NCBI RefSeq assembly: GCF_001650495.1
Contig: NZ_LWCS01000018.1
Location: 1 to 64,000 of the forward strand
Direction of reading: 5' to 3'
Source: Mycolicibacterium iranicum
Lineage (GTDB): Bacteria > Actinomycetota > Actinomycetes > Mycobacteriales > Mycobacteriaceae
DNA length: 64,000 nucleotides
Shown here: piece by piece, positions 25,176 to 34,387 of the stretch
How the letters are laid out: the number at the start of each line of letters is the position of its first letter
Numbering within the stretch: position 1 is the first letter of the stretch
Notes under the pieces: generated by a model
What the model was told of the DNA's origin: nothing
What the model saw: only the letters and a program-made list of their open reading frames with translations
The model's database searches: none
Position numbers and translations under genes: made by a program

Positions 25176-26147
25176 TCAGCTGACCTGCGGGATGATCTGC
25201 TCGGCGAAGAACTCGATGTGCTCGAGGTCGGACTGATCCAGAACCTGCAGGTAGATGCGCTGGGCACCGGCTTCGAGGAACGGACCGAGCTTGTCGACGA
25301 CTTCGGCAGGGGTGCCGACCGCCGGAGAATTCGACCGCAGCTCGTCGACCTCGCGGCCGATCGCTTCCGCGCGCCGCGCAATCTCGCTGTCGTCACGGCC
25401 TACGCACACGACGAACGCCGCCGAGTACGTCAAGGAGTCTTTCGCGCGGCCCGCATTCTCGACCGCTGCGGCCACCCGGGCGTACTGCTCGGTGAGCGTC
25501 TCCAACGGCACGAACGGGATGTTGAACTCGTCGGCGAATCGTGCCGCCAGCGCCGGTGTCCGCTTGGCGCCGCCGCCGCCGATGATGATGGGCGGGTGCG
25601 GGGTCTGCACCGGCTTCGGCAGCGCAGGCGAGTCGGTGATCTCGTAGTGCTTGCCCGAATAGTCGAATGTGTCGCCGGCCGGGGTGGTCCACAGCCCGGT
25701 GAGAATCTCCAGCTGCTCGGTCAGCCGGTCAAAGCGTTCACCCAGCGGTGGGAACGGAATGGCGTACGCCTTGTGCTCAGCTTCGAACCACCCCGCACCC
25801 AGGCCGAGTTCGACTCGGCCACCGCTCATTTCGTCTACCTGGGCCACTGAGATGGCAAGCGGTCCCGGGTAGCGGAATGTCGCCGACGTCACCATCGTGC
25901 CCAGCCGGATCGAGGTCGTCTCACGCGCCAGACCGGCCAACGTCACCCAAGAGTCGGTGGGGCCGGGCAGGCCGTCACCTGCCATCGCGACGTAGTGGTC
26001 GGAGCGGAAGAACGCCGAATACCCTGCCCGTTCGGCTGTCTGCGCGACGGCGAGCTGGTCGGCGTACGAGGCGCCTTGCTGGGGTTCGACGAAGACGCGA
26101 AAATCTGTCGGAGTAGTAGCAGCCACGTTCACCAACCCTAGGCTCAC
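25176..26147 (-). CDS. LLM-class F420-type flavin oxidoreductase
   Basis: 323 aa luciferase-like monooxygenase fold. Features are FFRSDHYV, SIRLGTMVTSATFRYP, VDEMSGGRVELGLGAGWFEAEH and the TIM-barrel strand PPIIIGGGG. This pattern is typical of mycobacterial F420-dependent oxidoreductases; the substrate cannot be read from sequence. The GTG start overlaps the upstream stop as GTGA, so it is coupled to the TIGR03085-type gene. Alternative GTG starts lie 15 and 21 bases downstream. Confidence 0.82.
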   Translation of the reverse strand: MSLGLVNVAATTPTDFRVFVEPQQGASYADQLAVAQTAERAGYSAFFRSDHYVAMAGDGLPGPTDSWVTLAGLARETTSIRLGTMVTSATFRYPGPLAISVAQVDEMSGGRVELGLGAGWFEAEHKAYAIPFPPLGERFDRLTEQLEILTGLWTTPAGDTFDYSGKHYEITDSPALPKPVQTPHPPIIIGGGGAKRTPALAARFADEFNIPFVPLETLTEQYARVAAAVENAGRAKDSLTYSAAFVVCVGRDDSEIARRAEAIGREVDELRSNSPAVGTPAEVVDKLGPFLEAGAQRIYLQVLDQSDLEHIEFFAEQIIPQVS

Positions 26148-26767
26148 AGCCCGCCGCGGGCGTTCTTGAGACGCTCGACGACATCCGGGGCCCCGTCGAA
26201 GGACACCCGCGATTTGTCGCGACCCGCGGCGTACATCAGCAGTTCGCCGACGTCACCGGTGATCACCACCTCGGGACCTTTACCGGCAGTGGCCAGCGTT
26301 TCGCCCTGCGGCGTGCAGAAGACGGCCTTCACCGGCGCCTTGCGCAGCGTCAGACGCGCCATCATCGCGATCGGCCTGCGCAGCGCGGCGACCGTCTGGT
26401 CGTCGAGAGGGCGGGGTTCCCAATCGCCGACCGCCCGGCGAACATCCTCGTGGTGGATGAACATCTCGGCCGGGTTGGCGACCGGATCCAGGATCTTGAA
26501 CGGCGAATAGATCGGCGGGCCGTCGGCCACCTGACCGAGCAGAACGTCCCAGTCGGTCGAGGCGGCCACCTGATTCTGCACCCGCTCGGTGTAGCCGGCG
26601 AACGCGGGGATCAGGATGCCCGGGCCCGTGTCGAGCCGTCGCTCCCGCACGACGAGGTGGGCCACGAGGTCGCGTGCGTCCCATCCCTCGCACAGCGTCG
26701 GGGCGTCCGGTGAGGTCTCGCGAAGCGTCGCGACCAGGGCGGCTCGCTCTCGCTGTGCAACGGTCAT
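26144..26767 (-). CDS. TIGR03085-type MDMPI-fold metal-binding protein
   Basis: 207 aa. The N-terminal helix TVAQRERAALVATLRETSPDAPTLCEGWDARDLVAHLVVRERR has the DinB/MDMPI pattern with the metal His in AHL, and a second ligand site is in MFIHHEDVRRAVGDW. The family is actinobacterial and thought to be mycothiol-linked, with no defined reaction. GGCACACC precedes the ATG, with AAAGG just upstream. It forms a two-gene unit with the overlapping LLM oxidoreductase. Confidence 0.78.
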   Translation of the reverse strand: MTVAQRERAALVATLRETSPDAPTLCEGWDARDLVAHLVVRERRLDTGPGILIPAFAGYTERVQNQVAASTDWDVLLGQVADGPPIYSPFKILDPVANPAEMFIHHEDVRRAVGDWEPRPLDDQTVAALRRPIAMMARLTLRKAPVKAVFCTPQGETLATAGKGPEVVITGDVGELLMYAAGRDKSRVSFDGAPDVVERLKNARGGL

Positions 26768-26782
26768 GGTGTGCCTTTCGAT

Positions 26783-28579
26783 TCAGCCGAGCGCACGGTC
26801 CAGGTTGATGGCGGCGCTGATCAGGGACAGGTGGGTGAACGCCTGGGGGAAGTTGCCCACCTGATCACCGGTCGCGCTGACCTGCTCAGCGTAGAGACCG
26901 ACATGGTTGGCATAGGTGAACATCTTCTCCAGCGCCAGTTGAGCGTCACGCAATCGGCCTGTCCGTGTCAGGGCCTCGACGTACCAGAACGTGCACAGAG
27001 AGAACGTGCCTTCGTCGCCGTCGAGACCATCGGTGGCAGGGTCGTACCGGAACACCAGGCTGTCGGTGACCAACTCCCGTTCGATCGCATCCAGCGTCGA
27101 CAGGAATCGAGGGTCGGCGGGAGAGATGAACTTGACCATGGGCATCAGCAGCACGCCGGCGTCCAGCTGATCGCCGCCTTCGACCTGCGTGAATGCCTGC
27201 AGGTCGGCGTTCCAGGACTTGCTCATGATGCGGTGGTAGATGTCGTCGCGGGTGCCGGTCCAGGTGACCAGATCCGCCGGCAACCCGCGCCGGCGCGCGA
27301 TGCGGATCGCACGTTCGATCGCCACCCAGCACATCAGCCGGGATGTGGTGTAGGGCCGCGACTCGCCACGGACCTCCCACATGCCCGCGTCGTCGCGGTC
27401 CCAGTTGTCCACCAGCCAGTCGACCACGTAGACGACGTCGGCCCACGCGTCGTGGCTGATGCCTGCACCGTATTTGTCGAACAGATAGACCGAGTCGATC
27501 AGGTCGCCGTAGATGTCGAGTTGCAACTGCTGCACCGCCGCATTGCCGACCCGCACCGGCTTGGAGTCCAGATGTCCACGGAGATGGTCGAGTTCGTACT
27601 CGTGCACCGGCTCGTCGCCGTCGATGTCGTAGAGGACGCGCAGCGGACCGAGACCGTCGTGCTGGCGTTCGCCGCGGCCGAGACGTTTGGACAGCCACTC
27701 GATGAACGCGTTGGCCTCGGCGTTGAACCCCAGCCGCAGCAGGGCGTAGAGACTGAACCCGGCGTCGCGCATCCAGACATACCGGTAGTCCCAGTTGCGT
27801 TCTCCGCCAATATGTTCGGGAAGACTGGTGGTTGCCGCGGCGACGACCGCGCCCGACGGTTCGTGGCTCAGCAGCTTGAGCGTGATGGCTGAACGCTCCA
27901 CCATCTCGCGCCACCGTCCCCGGTAACGGGATTGCGCCAGCCAGTCGCGCCAGAACCGGGCGGTCGACTCGAAGAGTTCGTCGACGTTGCAGGCCTCCGG
28001 TTCCGGGCTCGCGGGGTCGAGCACCTCCAGTACGAATTCGGCGGTCTGCCCGGTCTTGAGCGTCAGCTCGGAGCTGACGACCCCGTCGTCGACGGACAGG
28101 TCCGCCGACGAGGTCAACCGCATCGCAAGGATGTCGGCGCGAAAGTCGACGGTGCGCCCGCGCTGCGTCGTCTCGAAACGTGCTCTGCCGTAATCGGGTC
28201 GCGCGTCGAGCAGCATGCGGACCGTGACCCGGCCGCGGACAGCGACGAGCCTGCGGACCAACCGTTGACGATGTCCGACGTGAGCGGGTTCTTCGATCGG
28301 CATGAAGTCGTGCATCTCGACCACGCCGTCGTTGGTTAGGAAGCGGGTGATCAGTGTCGCGGATTCGGGAAAGTAGAACTGGTGGGTGTGACTGCTGTCG
28401 CACACCGTGGAAATGCGCCAGCTGCCGGCATTTCCGGGGTCGAGGATCGCCCCGAACACGCTCGGCGAGTCGAAGCGGGGGGCACAGAACCAGTCGATCG
28501 TTCCGTCGGTTCCGACCAGCGCGCAGGTCCGAAGATCTCCGATCAGGCCGTGGTCGGCGATTGCGGCACCACTAGTCAT
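26783..28579 (-). CDS. Glycoside hydrolase family 15 protein, trehalase-like
   Basis: 598 aa. The N-terminal beta domain (IADHGLIGDLRTCALVGTDG, SIDWFC-like TIDWFCAPRFDSPSVFG) and the (alpha/alpha)6 catalytic barrel with RNWDYRYVWMRDAGF and GTFSLCTFWYVEALTRTGR are typical of GH15 glucoamylase/trehalase proteins. Characterised mycobacterial members cleave trehalose, so trehalase is the best guess. The gene's start overlaps the 3' end of zwf by 8 bases, making it the last gene of an mtr-zwf-GH15 operon. Released glucose could feed the G6PDH step after phosphorylation. Confidence 0.85.
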   Translation of the reverse strand: MTSGAAIADHGLIGDLRTCALVGTDGTIDWFCAPRFDSPSVFGAILDPGNAGSWRISTVCDSSHTHQFYFPESATLITRFLTNDGVVEMHDFMPIEEPAHVGHRQRLVRRLVAVRGRVTVRMLLDARPDYGRARFETTQRGRTVDFRADILAMRLTSSADLSVDDGVVSSELTLKTGQTAEFVLEVLDPASPEPEACNVDELFESTARFWRDWLAQSRYRGRWREMVERSAITLKLLSHEPSGAVVAAATTSLPEHIGGERNWDYRYVWMRDAGFSLYALLRLGFNAEANAFIEWLSKRLGRGERQHDGLGPLRVLYDIDGDEPVHEYELDHLRGHLDSKPVRVGNAAVQQLQLDIYGDLIDSVYLFDKYGAGISHDAWADVVYVVDWLVDNWDRDDAGMWEVRGESRPYTTSRLMCWVAIERAIRIARRRGLPADLVTWTGTRDDIYHRIMSKSWNADLQAFTQVEGGDQLDAGVLLMPMVKFISPADPRFLSTLDAIERELVTDSLVFRYDPATDGLDGDEGTFSLCTFWYVEALTRTGRLRDAQLALEKMFTYANHVGLYAEQVSATGDQVGNFPQAFTHLSLISAAINLDRALG

Positions 28580-29975
28580 CGGGTAACCTCCAGCCCACGT
28601 CGCCGGGTAGGTCCACCGCCGATTGCGGCCCCCACGAACCCTTTTCGTACCGCTGCACCGGCGGCGGCGTGTCGAGCACGGGCTGGCACACCTGCCAGAG
28701 CCGATCCACCTCGTCGGCGCGCGCGAAAAGCATCTGGTCGCCTCGCATGACGTCGAGCAGGAGTCGCTCGTAGGCGTCGAGCCCGTCCTGCTCGTGCTCG
28801 CCGGGGGTGAGACGCAGCTGGGAGCCGACTCGCTGCGCTGCCAGCTCAGGACCCGGCTTCTTGACGTTGAGCTCGAGGGTCGCCGACGGCGTTGCGGTCA
28901 GGTCGAGCACCAGCTGGTCGCGCGAGGTTTGACCGAAGAGTGCCGGGGTCGGCGTTCGGAACGTCAGCGTGACAGTCCGGCGGTTGTCGCCCATGGCTTT
29001 TCCGGTGCGGAGGTAGAACGGCACATCGCGCCACCGGTCGTTGTCGACGAACACCTCGAGCGCCACCAGCGTCTCGACGTCCGACTCGTCGTCCACACCG
29101 TCTTCGTCCCGGTACCCGTCGTATTGCCCGAATACCACCCGCGCCGGGTCGAGGGGGCGCATGTCCTCGAAGACCCGGGCCTTGGCGTCGCGGAGACCGC
29201 TCGCATCCAGTGCCGCCGGCGGTTCCATCGCGACGAACCCCAGCACCTGACACAGGTGGGTGGACACCATGTCGCGGAAGCATCCGGTGGACTCATAGAA
29301 GCTGCCACGACCCTCCAACGCGATGTCCTCCGGGACATCGATCTGAACGGACTCGATATGGTCTCTGTCCCAGGAGGGTTCGAGGAGGCCGTTGGCGAAT
29401 CTCAGCGCGAGGATGTTCTGGACGGCTTCCTTGCCGAGGAAGTGGTCGATCCGGTAGATGCGCTCCTCGTCGGCGACCGCTTTGGTGGCCGTGGCGAGGT
29501 CGCGTGAGCTGGTCAGGTCCGTACCGAAGGGCTTTTCGACGATGAGCCTCGCTTCGTCGGCGAGACGTTCCCGGCCCAGCATCTCGACCATCGATTTCAT
29601 CGCCGCCGGCGGCACGGACAGGTAGATCAGCGTCTGTGTTCCGTCTCCGAGGTCGTCTTTTGCCTGCCGCACCTTCGCTGCGAGTTGCGCGCCGTCCTCG
29701 TCGTTGGCGGACTCGAACGTCAATCTGCCCAGCAACTCGTCGACGACAGAGTCGTCGAGGTCTTCTAAGGTTTCCGTCAGTCCGTCGCGCACCGACTCGC
29801 GGAACTCGTCGAGGCTGTCGGGCGAGGAACGTCCAGAACCGATGATCCGGTAGTCCTCGGGTAGTCTTCCCGCGCGGGCGAGCCGGTACAGGCTCGGAAA
29901 GAGCATGCGGCGCGCGAGATCACCGCGGGCGCCGAAGAGCACCAGAACGACCGGGTGGATGGCGTCGGCGGTCAT
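28572..29975 (-). CDS. zwf: Glucose-6-phosphate dehydrogenase
   Basis: 467 aa. The nucleotide-binding motif is LFGARGDLARRM, as in mycobacterial Zwf1-type enzymes (G-x-x-GDLARxM). The substrate-binding motif RIDHFLGKEAVQN, with catalytic His and Lys, is intact, as are VEKPFGTDL and FYLRTGKAM. It makes 6-phosphogluconolactone and reduced cofactor (NADPH or F420H2-independent NADH in some paralogs; not decidable here). Its ATG overlaps the mtr stop by 4 bases and its end overlaps the GH15 start, so all three are one operon. Probably a second copy, since the usual zwf lies with tal/tkt elsewhere. Confidence 0.9.
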   Translation of the reverse strand: MTADAIHPVVLVLFGARGDLARRMLFPSLYRLARAGRLPEDYRIIGSGRSSPDSLDEFRESVRDGLTETLEDLDDSVVDELLGRLTFESANDEDGAQLAAKVRQAKDDLGDGTQTLIYLSVPPAAMKSMVEMLGRERLADEARLIVEKPFGTDLTSSRDLATATKAVADEERIYRIDHFLGKEAVQNILALRFANGLLEPSWDRDHIESVQIDVPEDIALEGRGSFYESTGCFRDMVSTHLCQVLGFVAMEPPAALDASGLRDAKARVFEDMRPLDPARVVFGQYDGYRDEDGVDDESDVETLVALEVFVDNDRWRDVPFYLRTGKAMGDNRRTVTLTFRTPTPALFGQTSRDQLVLDLTATPSATLELNVKKPGPELAAQRVGSQLRLTPGEHEQDGLDAYERLLLDVMRGDQMLFARADEVDRLWQVCQPVLDTPPPVQRYEKGSWGPQSAVDLPGDVGWRLPDD

Positions 29976-31348
29976 GAGTCGGACCTTCCGAGATTCAGGA
30001 GGGCGTTCTCGACGACCTCGGTGAGGGCTGGGTGGATCCAGTACGGCTTTTCTGCCAAGTCATGGGCCTTGATCCCGAAGTTCATTGCGACGACGAAGGT
30101 CTGGATCAGCGACGCGGCCTGTGCGCCGATGATGTGGGCGCCGAGGATCGCCCCTGAGCGGTCGGCGAGGACTTTGCACAGGCCCGAGGAGTCCTGCATC
30201 GCCCACCCGTAGGCCACGTCGGCGAACTCGGTGATGCCGACGCGGTAGTCGAGATCGTGGTCGCGGCAGTCTTTTTCAGTACGGCCGATGGAGGCGATCT
30301 GCGGATTCGTGAACACTGCGGAGGGGACGAGGTCGTGGCTGACGGAGTTCAGGTCATCGGGATGCAGCAGGTTGTGCTTGACCACCCGGGCTTCTCGATT
30401 CGCAACGTGCTTGAGCGGGACGGAGGTGCTGACGTCGCCGAGCGCGAAAACGCCGTCGGCGGTGGTGCGGCAGTGTTCGTCGACGACGATGCGGCCGTCC
30501 TCGTGTGTCTCGATCCCGCCTTTCTCGACGTCCAGGCGGTCGCTGTTGGAGCGGCGGCCCGCCGCGACCAGCAAGGTGTCCGCGTGCACGACCGAGCCGT
30601 CGTCCAGCGTGAGCACGAGATCACCCGCGGCGCCCGACAACTCGACCAGTTCGGTGCCGCATCGCAGGTCGTACTTTGAGCGCATGAGCTCGGTGTAGAC
30701 GGTGCGGACCGCCTCATCCTGGGGACCGCCGAGCAACTGGCCTGATTTTTCGATGATGGTGACGCGGCTGCCCGCGCTGGCGAAGACGTGGGCGAGTTCA
30801 GCGGCGATGTACCCGCCGCCCAGGACCGCCAGATGCTGGGGCGGGGTGTCCAGCCGCATGACGGTGTCCGAGGTTTCGAAAGGCAGCCCGGAGTCGGCCA
30901 CGACATCCGGGACGATGGGCCGCCCGCCTGCCGCGACGACGATACGGTCGGCAGCGATTTCGATGGCGTCGATCCCGGCGTCGACGTGCAGCTGCCGGGG
31001 TCCTGTGAATTGCGCGTGTCCCTTGTAGACGGTGACGAATCCGCTCTCCCGTCGGCTCTGTTCACCGTCGGCGGCCACCTGGTCGGTGCGCCCGAACACA
31101 CGATCGCGAGCCTGCCGCCAGCGCAGGCCGCGGTAGTCGCTGTCGACGTCGAAGGTGGCCGCGCCGGCAACGGTGTCGGCGACCTGGGCGGTGTAAGAGA
31201 GCATCTTCGAGGGGATGCATCCGTAGTTGACGCAGGTGCCGCCGAACTTGCGGTGGTCGATGATGGCGACGTCCACGTCGGAAAAGCGGTCGTCGATGAC
31301 CATGTTCCCCGAGCCCGCGCCGATGACGACCAGATCGTGTCTTCGCAC
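29972..31348 (-). CDS. mtr: Mycothione-reductase-type flavoprotein disulfide reductase
   Basis: 458 aa class I pyridine nucleotide-disulfide oxidoreductase. The FAD motif is VIGAGSGN, the redox-active disulfide is GGTCVNYGCIPSKM, the NAD(P)H Rossmann motif is LGGGYIAAEL, FAD-binding GVFALGDV follows, and the C-terminal base is in YWIHPALTEVVENAL. The GSGN variant and ending match mycothione reductase, which keeps mycothiol reduced. A paralog with another disulfide substrate is possible. It overlaps zwf, pairing a disulfide reductase with a reductant-generating enzyme. Confidence 0.78.
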   Translation of the reverse strand: MRRHDLVVIGAGSGNMVIDDRFSDVDVAIIDHRKFGGTCVNYGCIPSKMLSYTAQVADTVAGAATFDVDSDYRGLRWRQARDRVFGRTDQVAADGEQSRRESGFVTVYKGHAQFTGPRQLHVDAGIDAIEIAADRIVVAAGGRPIVPDVVADSGLPFETSDTVMRLDTPPQHLAVLGGGYIAAELAHVFASAGSRVTIIEKSGQLLGGPQDEAVRTVYTELMRSKYDLRCGTELVELSGAAGDLVLTLDDGSVVHADTLLVAAGRRSNSDRLDVEKGGIETHEDGRIVVDEHCRTTADGVFALGDVSTSVPLKHVANREARVVKHNLLHPDDLNSVSHDLVPSAVFTNPQIASIGRTEKDCRDHDLDYRVGITEFADVAYGWAMQDSSGLCKVLADRSGAILGAHIIGAQAASLIQTFVVAMNFGIKAHDLAEKPYWIHPALTEVVENALLNLGRSDS

Positions 31349-31369
31349 CCTGCCGCTGTTCCCGCAGAG

Positions 31370-31404
31370 CGATCGGCGCCAAACCCTCGGGCGCTGACCG
31401 ATCG
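31370..31404 (-). terminator. Stem-loop downstream of lpqJ
   Basis: CGATCGGCGCC (31370-31380) pairs with GGCG and CCGATCG (31390-31404) with a four-base bulge and a loop of nine bases. There is no U-run, so terminator function is tentative. Confidence 0.38.
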
Positions 31405-31415
31405 GTGACGCAGGC

Positions 31416-31961
31416 TCAGAAGCTCTCGACGCCTTCGACGCTGATGACCATGCCGCGGCCGGTGCCGTCGTTGGTGAATCGGGTGCCGTTCTCGTCAGCG
31501 ACGATCGTCCAGCCCACCGCGGAATAGGTTCGGTAGTCCAGCGTCACCGCCGGGATCGCGCCGAGATTTCCCAGCACCCAGCTCAGCTCACCGCCGGCGC
31601 TCAGACGCACCCCGTTCGCCGGGAGGCCGTCGACCTCCGGAGCGTTGGTGAAGGCGGACTCGCAGCCGACCTCCTGCTCGTCGAGTTGGCAGCGTGTCTT
31701 GCCTGTTTTCGTCTGGATGAAGACGTATCCGTTCTGAGGATCGAGCACTTCGCCGTTCGACGGCGCGGGGCGGGTGGTGGGTGCTTGCGGCGTCGACGGC
31801 GGCGGTGCCGGGGTCGGCCGGCTGGGTCGCGGGGTCGGGAATTCCGGCTCGTCGAAGGTGGTGTCCGGCTCGCGGGTGGCCGTTCCGTCGATCGACGTCT
31901 GGCATCCGGCGAGCGCGGCGACGACCACGAGCGCGCCTGCCAAGACCTGCCTCGTCCTCAT
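31416..31961 (-). CDS. lpqJ: Lipoprotein LpqJ-like
   Basis: 181 aa. The N-terminal signal (MRTRQVLAGALVVVAALAGC) ends in a lipobox LAGC with the lipidated Cys at residue 20. A Pro/Thr-rich spacer (FPTPRPSRPTPAPPPSTP) follows, then a globular domain with two cysteines likely in a disulfide (GKTRCQLDEQEVGCESAF) and GWTIVADENGTRFTNDGTG. The position downstream of iniC and the sequence style fit Rv0344c (LpqJ), but I could not confirm by alignment. Anchored on the outer face of the plasma membrane; role unknown. Confidence 0.65.
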   Translation of the reverse strand: MRTRQVLAGALVVVAALAGCQTSIDGTATREPDTTFDEPEFPTPRPSRPTPAPPPSTPQAPTTRPAPSNGEVLDPQNGYVFIQTKTGKTRCQLDEQEVGCESAFTNAPEVDGLPANGVRLSAGGELSWVLGNLGAIPAVTLDYRTYSAVGWTIVADENGTRFTNDGTGRGMVISVEGVESF

Positions 31962-32046
31962 CGCGTTCCAGCGTACGCAGCGTGGGATGTGAGTGATGGG
32001 AGTGGCGCGCGGGAAATGTCGTATCGCGAGACCGCCACCACGGCCT

Positions 32047-32052
32047 TACGGT
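32047..32052 (+). promoter_or_regulatory. Predicted -10 element TACGGT for a leaderless transcript
   Basis: TACGGT plus six bases leads directly to ATG 32059 of the GntR regulator and supports that start over longer ones. Confidence 0.5.
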
Positions 32053-32058
32053 TGCCCG

Positions 32059-32778
32059 ATGCGTCGACGTTCGTCTCTGATCGCCAGCCTGGTCGTCGAC
32101 GCGCCCGGCCGCCCGCAGCAGGACATCCTCGACGAGTTGCGCAGAGTCATTCTCGACGGCGCCGTGTCGCCGGGCACCCCGATCCCGTTGGGCGAGGTGG
32201 CCGATCTGTTCGGGGTGAGCCAGATCCCGGTGCGCGAGGCGCTGAAGACCCTCATCGGAGAGGGTCTGGTCGCGCACCGCAACAACTTCGGCTACACGGT
32301 CGCTCTGCTGACACCGCAGGAAATGCGGGAGATGTACATCGTGCGCGAGACGCTGGAGTCGGCGGCGCTGGCGGCTGCGGTCGGCAATGCGACAGATGAG
32401 GATCATGCAGCTGCCATTGCCGTCAATGATGTTCTGCTGCAGGCTGTTCGCGACGATGACCCCGCTGCCTACCATCGGCACAGTCGCGACTTCCATCTCG
32501 CGCTGACCGGGCCGTCGCGCATGCACCGGCTGCTGCACATGCTCGAATCGGCCTGGAATGTCACCGAACCTGTGCAGTCGATGGTGCACGTCGCCGCCGA
32601 GGACCGCCGCGACCTGCACGCCGATCACACCGAGATGCTCCAAGGCTTCCTTGCTGGTGACGTCGAGCGCCTGCTCACGGCGGCCGAGGTGCATGCCCGA
32701 CGACTCAACGCGGTGATCGCGACGCTGCCCACCGACACCGGTCTGTTCGCGCCGCCTGATATATCTTCCACGCAATAG
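32059..32778 (+). CDS. GntR-family (FadR-type) regulator of the allantoin genes
   Basis: 239 aa from ATG 32059 (MRRRSSLIASLVV). The winged helix is IPLGEVADLFGVSQIPVREAL followed by LIGEGLVAHRNNFGYTV. The C-terminal FCD helical ligand domain carries a likely metal-binding set (RDFHLAL, HADHTEML, AAEVHARRLN). It lies immediately upstream of the NCS1 permease in the same direction, so it most likely controls the permease-racemase genes and perhaps the convergent allantoinase-allantoicase pair. Ligand unknown; a purine breakdown product is the natural guess. Confidence 0.82.
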   Translation: MRRRSSLIASLVVDAPGRPQQDILDELRRVILDGAVSPGTPIPLGEVADLFGVSQIPVREALKTLIGEGLVAHRNNFGYTVALLTPQEMREMYIVRETLESAALAAAVGNATDEDHAAAIAVNDVLLQAVRDDDPAAYHRHSRDFHLALTGPSRMHRLLHMLESAWNVTEPVQSMVHVAAEDRRDLHADHTEMLQGFLAGDVERLLTAAEVHARRLNAVIATLPTDTGLFAPPDISSTQ

Positions 32779-32819
32779 GGCGGTAGTTCGCAGGCAATAC
32801 CGCCGAAACGATCCGTCGT

Positions 32820-32825
32820 TAGCGT
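32820..32825 (+). promoter_or_regulatory. Predicted -10 element TAGCGT for a leaderless transcript
   Basis: TAGCGT is followed by CCGCGC and then ATG 32832 of the permease gene. This suggests the permease has its own start separate from the GntR gene. Confidence 0.48.
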
Positions 32826-32831
32826 CCGCGC

Positions 32832-34385
32832 ATGACCGACATCGACGCACCTCACGTCAACAAGGACATGCCGCCCGGCGCGGTGGTCGGTGCGGGCGAC
32901 ATGGTCGAGGCCTCCGGCCATCCCGTCGGGGGTGGCGTCATCAAGCCCGACTACGACCCGCGTCTGACCAACGAAGACCTTGCGCCGCTGGGCAAGCAGA
33001 CGTGGACCTCCTACAACATCTTCGCGTTCTGGATGTCCGACGTGCACAGCGTCGGCGGCTATGTGACTGCGGGCAGCCTGTTCGCCCTCGGCCTGGCCAG
33101 CTGGCAGGTGCTCGCCGCGCTGTTGATCGGCATCGTGATCGTCTATGTGTTCTGCAATCTGGTGGCCAAACCGAGCCAGGCCACCGGTGTGCCGTATCCG
33201 GTGATCTGCCGCAGTGTGTTCGGGGTGCTGGGCGCCAACATCCCCGCGATAATCCGCGGACTGATCGCGGTGGCGTGGTACGGCATCCAGACCTATCTGG
33301 CGTCGGCAGCGCTGGACGTGGTGCTGCTCAAGTTGTTCCCCGGGCTGGCGCCCTACGCCGATGTCGACGAGTACGGCTTCCTGGGCCTACCGCTGCTCGG
33401 GTGGGGCAGCTTCATCCTGTTGTGGATTCTGCAGGCCTGCGTGTTCTGGCGGGGTATGGAGGCCATCCGCAAGTTCATCGACTTCTGCGGTCCCGCGGTG
33501 TATGTCGTGATGTTCCTGCTGTGCGGGTACCTGATCTATCAGGCCGGCTGGGGTGCCATCGACCTCAACCTCGGCGAGGTGACGTACACGGGTCTGGAGT
33601 CCATCCCCGTGATGCTGGGCGCCATTGCGCTTGTGGTGTCGTACTTCTCGGGTCCGATGCTGAACTTCGGTGACTTCTCCCGCTACGGCAAGTCGTTCAC
33701 CGCCGTCAAGCGAGGCAACTTCCTCGGGCTGCCGGTCAACTTCTTGGTGTTCTCGATCCTGGTAGTCGTCACCGCCTCGTTGACCGTGCCGGTGTTCGGC
33801 GAGCTGATCACCGATCCCGTCGAGACGGTCGCGCGCATCGACTCCACCTTCGCGATTGTGTTGGGCGCGTTGACGTTCACCATCGCCACCATCGGCATCA
33901 ACATCGTCGCCAACTTCATCTCGCCGGCGTTCGACTTCTCCAACGTCAGCCCGCAGCGCATCAGCTGGCGTGCCGGCGGCATGATCGCGGCCGTCGGCTC
34001 GGTGCTCATCACCCCATGGAACCTGTACAACAACCCGGAGGTCATCCACTACACGCTGGAGACGCTCGGCGCGTTCATCGGTCCGCTGTTCGGCGTCCTG
34101 ATCGCCCACTACTACCTGGTACACAAGCAGAAGGTCGACGTCGACGCGATGTTCACCATGTCCGAGGACGGAACCTACTGGTACAGCAAGGGTTACAATC
34201 CCGCGGCGGTGATCGCGACCGCGGTGGGCGCCGTGGTCGCGATGGTGCCGGTGCTGCTCGGGGGCTACGTCGTCGGCATGTACACCGCTGCGCAGTACAG
34301 CTGGTTCATCGGCTGCGGTCTCGGCTTCGCCCTGTACTGGGTGATGGCCACCCGGGGGCGCTTCGCCGTGCCCGCGCTGCCGTGA
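32832..34385 (+). CDS. NCS1-family purine/allantoin permease
   Basis: 517 aa with about 12 membrane helices. The N-terminal NCS1 pattern is NEDLAPLGKQTWTSYNIFAFWMSDVHSVGGY, and helix 3 region ATGVPYPVICRSVFGVLGANIPAIIRGLIAVAWYGIQ is the family's substrate-site signature. The neighbours (racemase, allantoinase, allantoicase) point to allantoin as substrate, taken up with a cation. Length is typical. The racemase gene starts two bases after its stop. Confidence 0.88.
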   Translation: MTDIDAPHVNKDMPPGAVVGAGDMVEASGHPVGGGVIKPDYDPRLTNEDLAPLGKQTWTSYNIFAFWMSDVHSVGGYVTAGSLFALGLASWQVLAALLIGIVIVYVFCNLVAKPSQATGVPYPVICRSVFGVLGANIPAIIRGLIAVAWYGIQTYLASAALDVVLLKLFPGLAPYADVDEYGFLGLPLLGWGSFILLWILQACVFWRGMEAIRKFIDFCGPAVYVVMFLLCGYLIYQAGWGAIDLNLGEVTYTGLESIPVMLGAIALVVSYFSGPMLNFGDFSRYGKSFTAVKRGNFLGLPVNFLVFSILVVVTASLTVPVFGELITDPVETVARIDSTFAIVLGALTFTIATIGINIVANFISPAFDFSNVSPQRISWRAGGMIAAVGSVLITPWNLYNNPEVIHYTLETLGAFIGPLFGVLIAHYYLVHKQKVDVDAMFTMSEDGTYWYSKGYNPAAVIATAVGAVVAMVPVLLGGYVVGMYTAAQYSWFIGCGLGFALYWVMATRGRFAVPALP

Positions 34386-34387
34386 CC

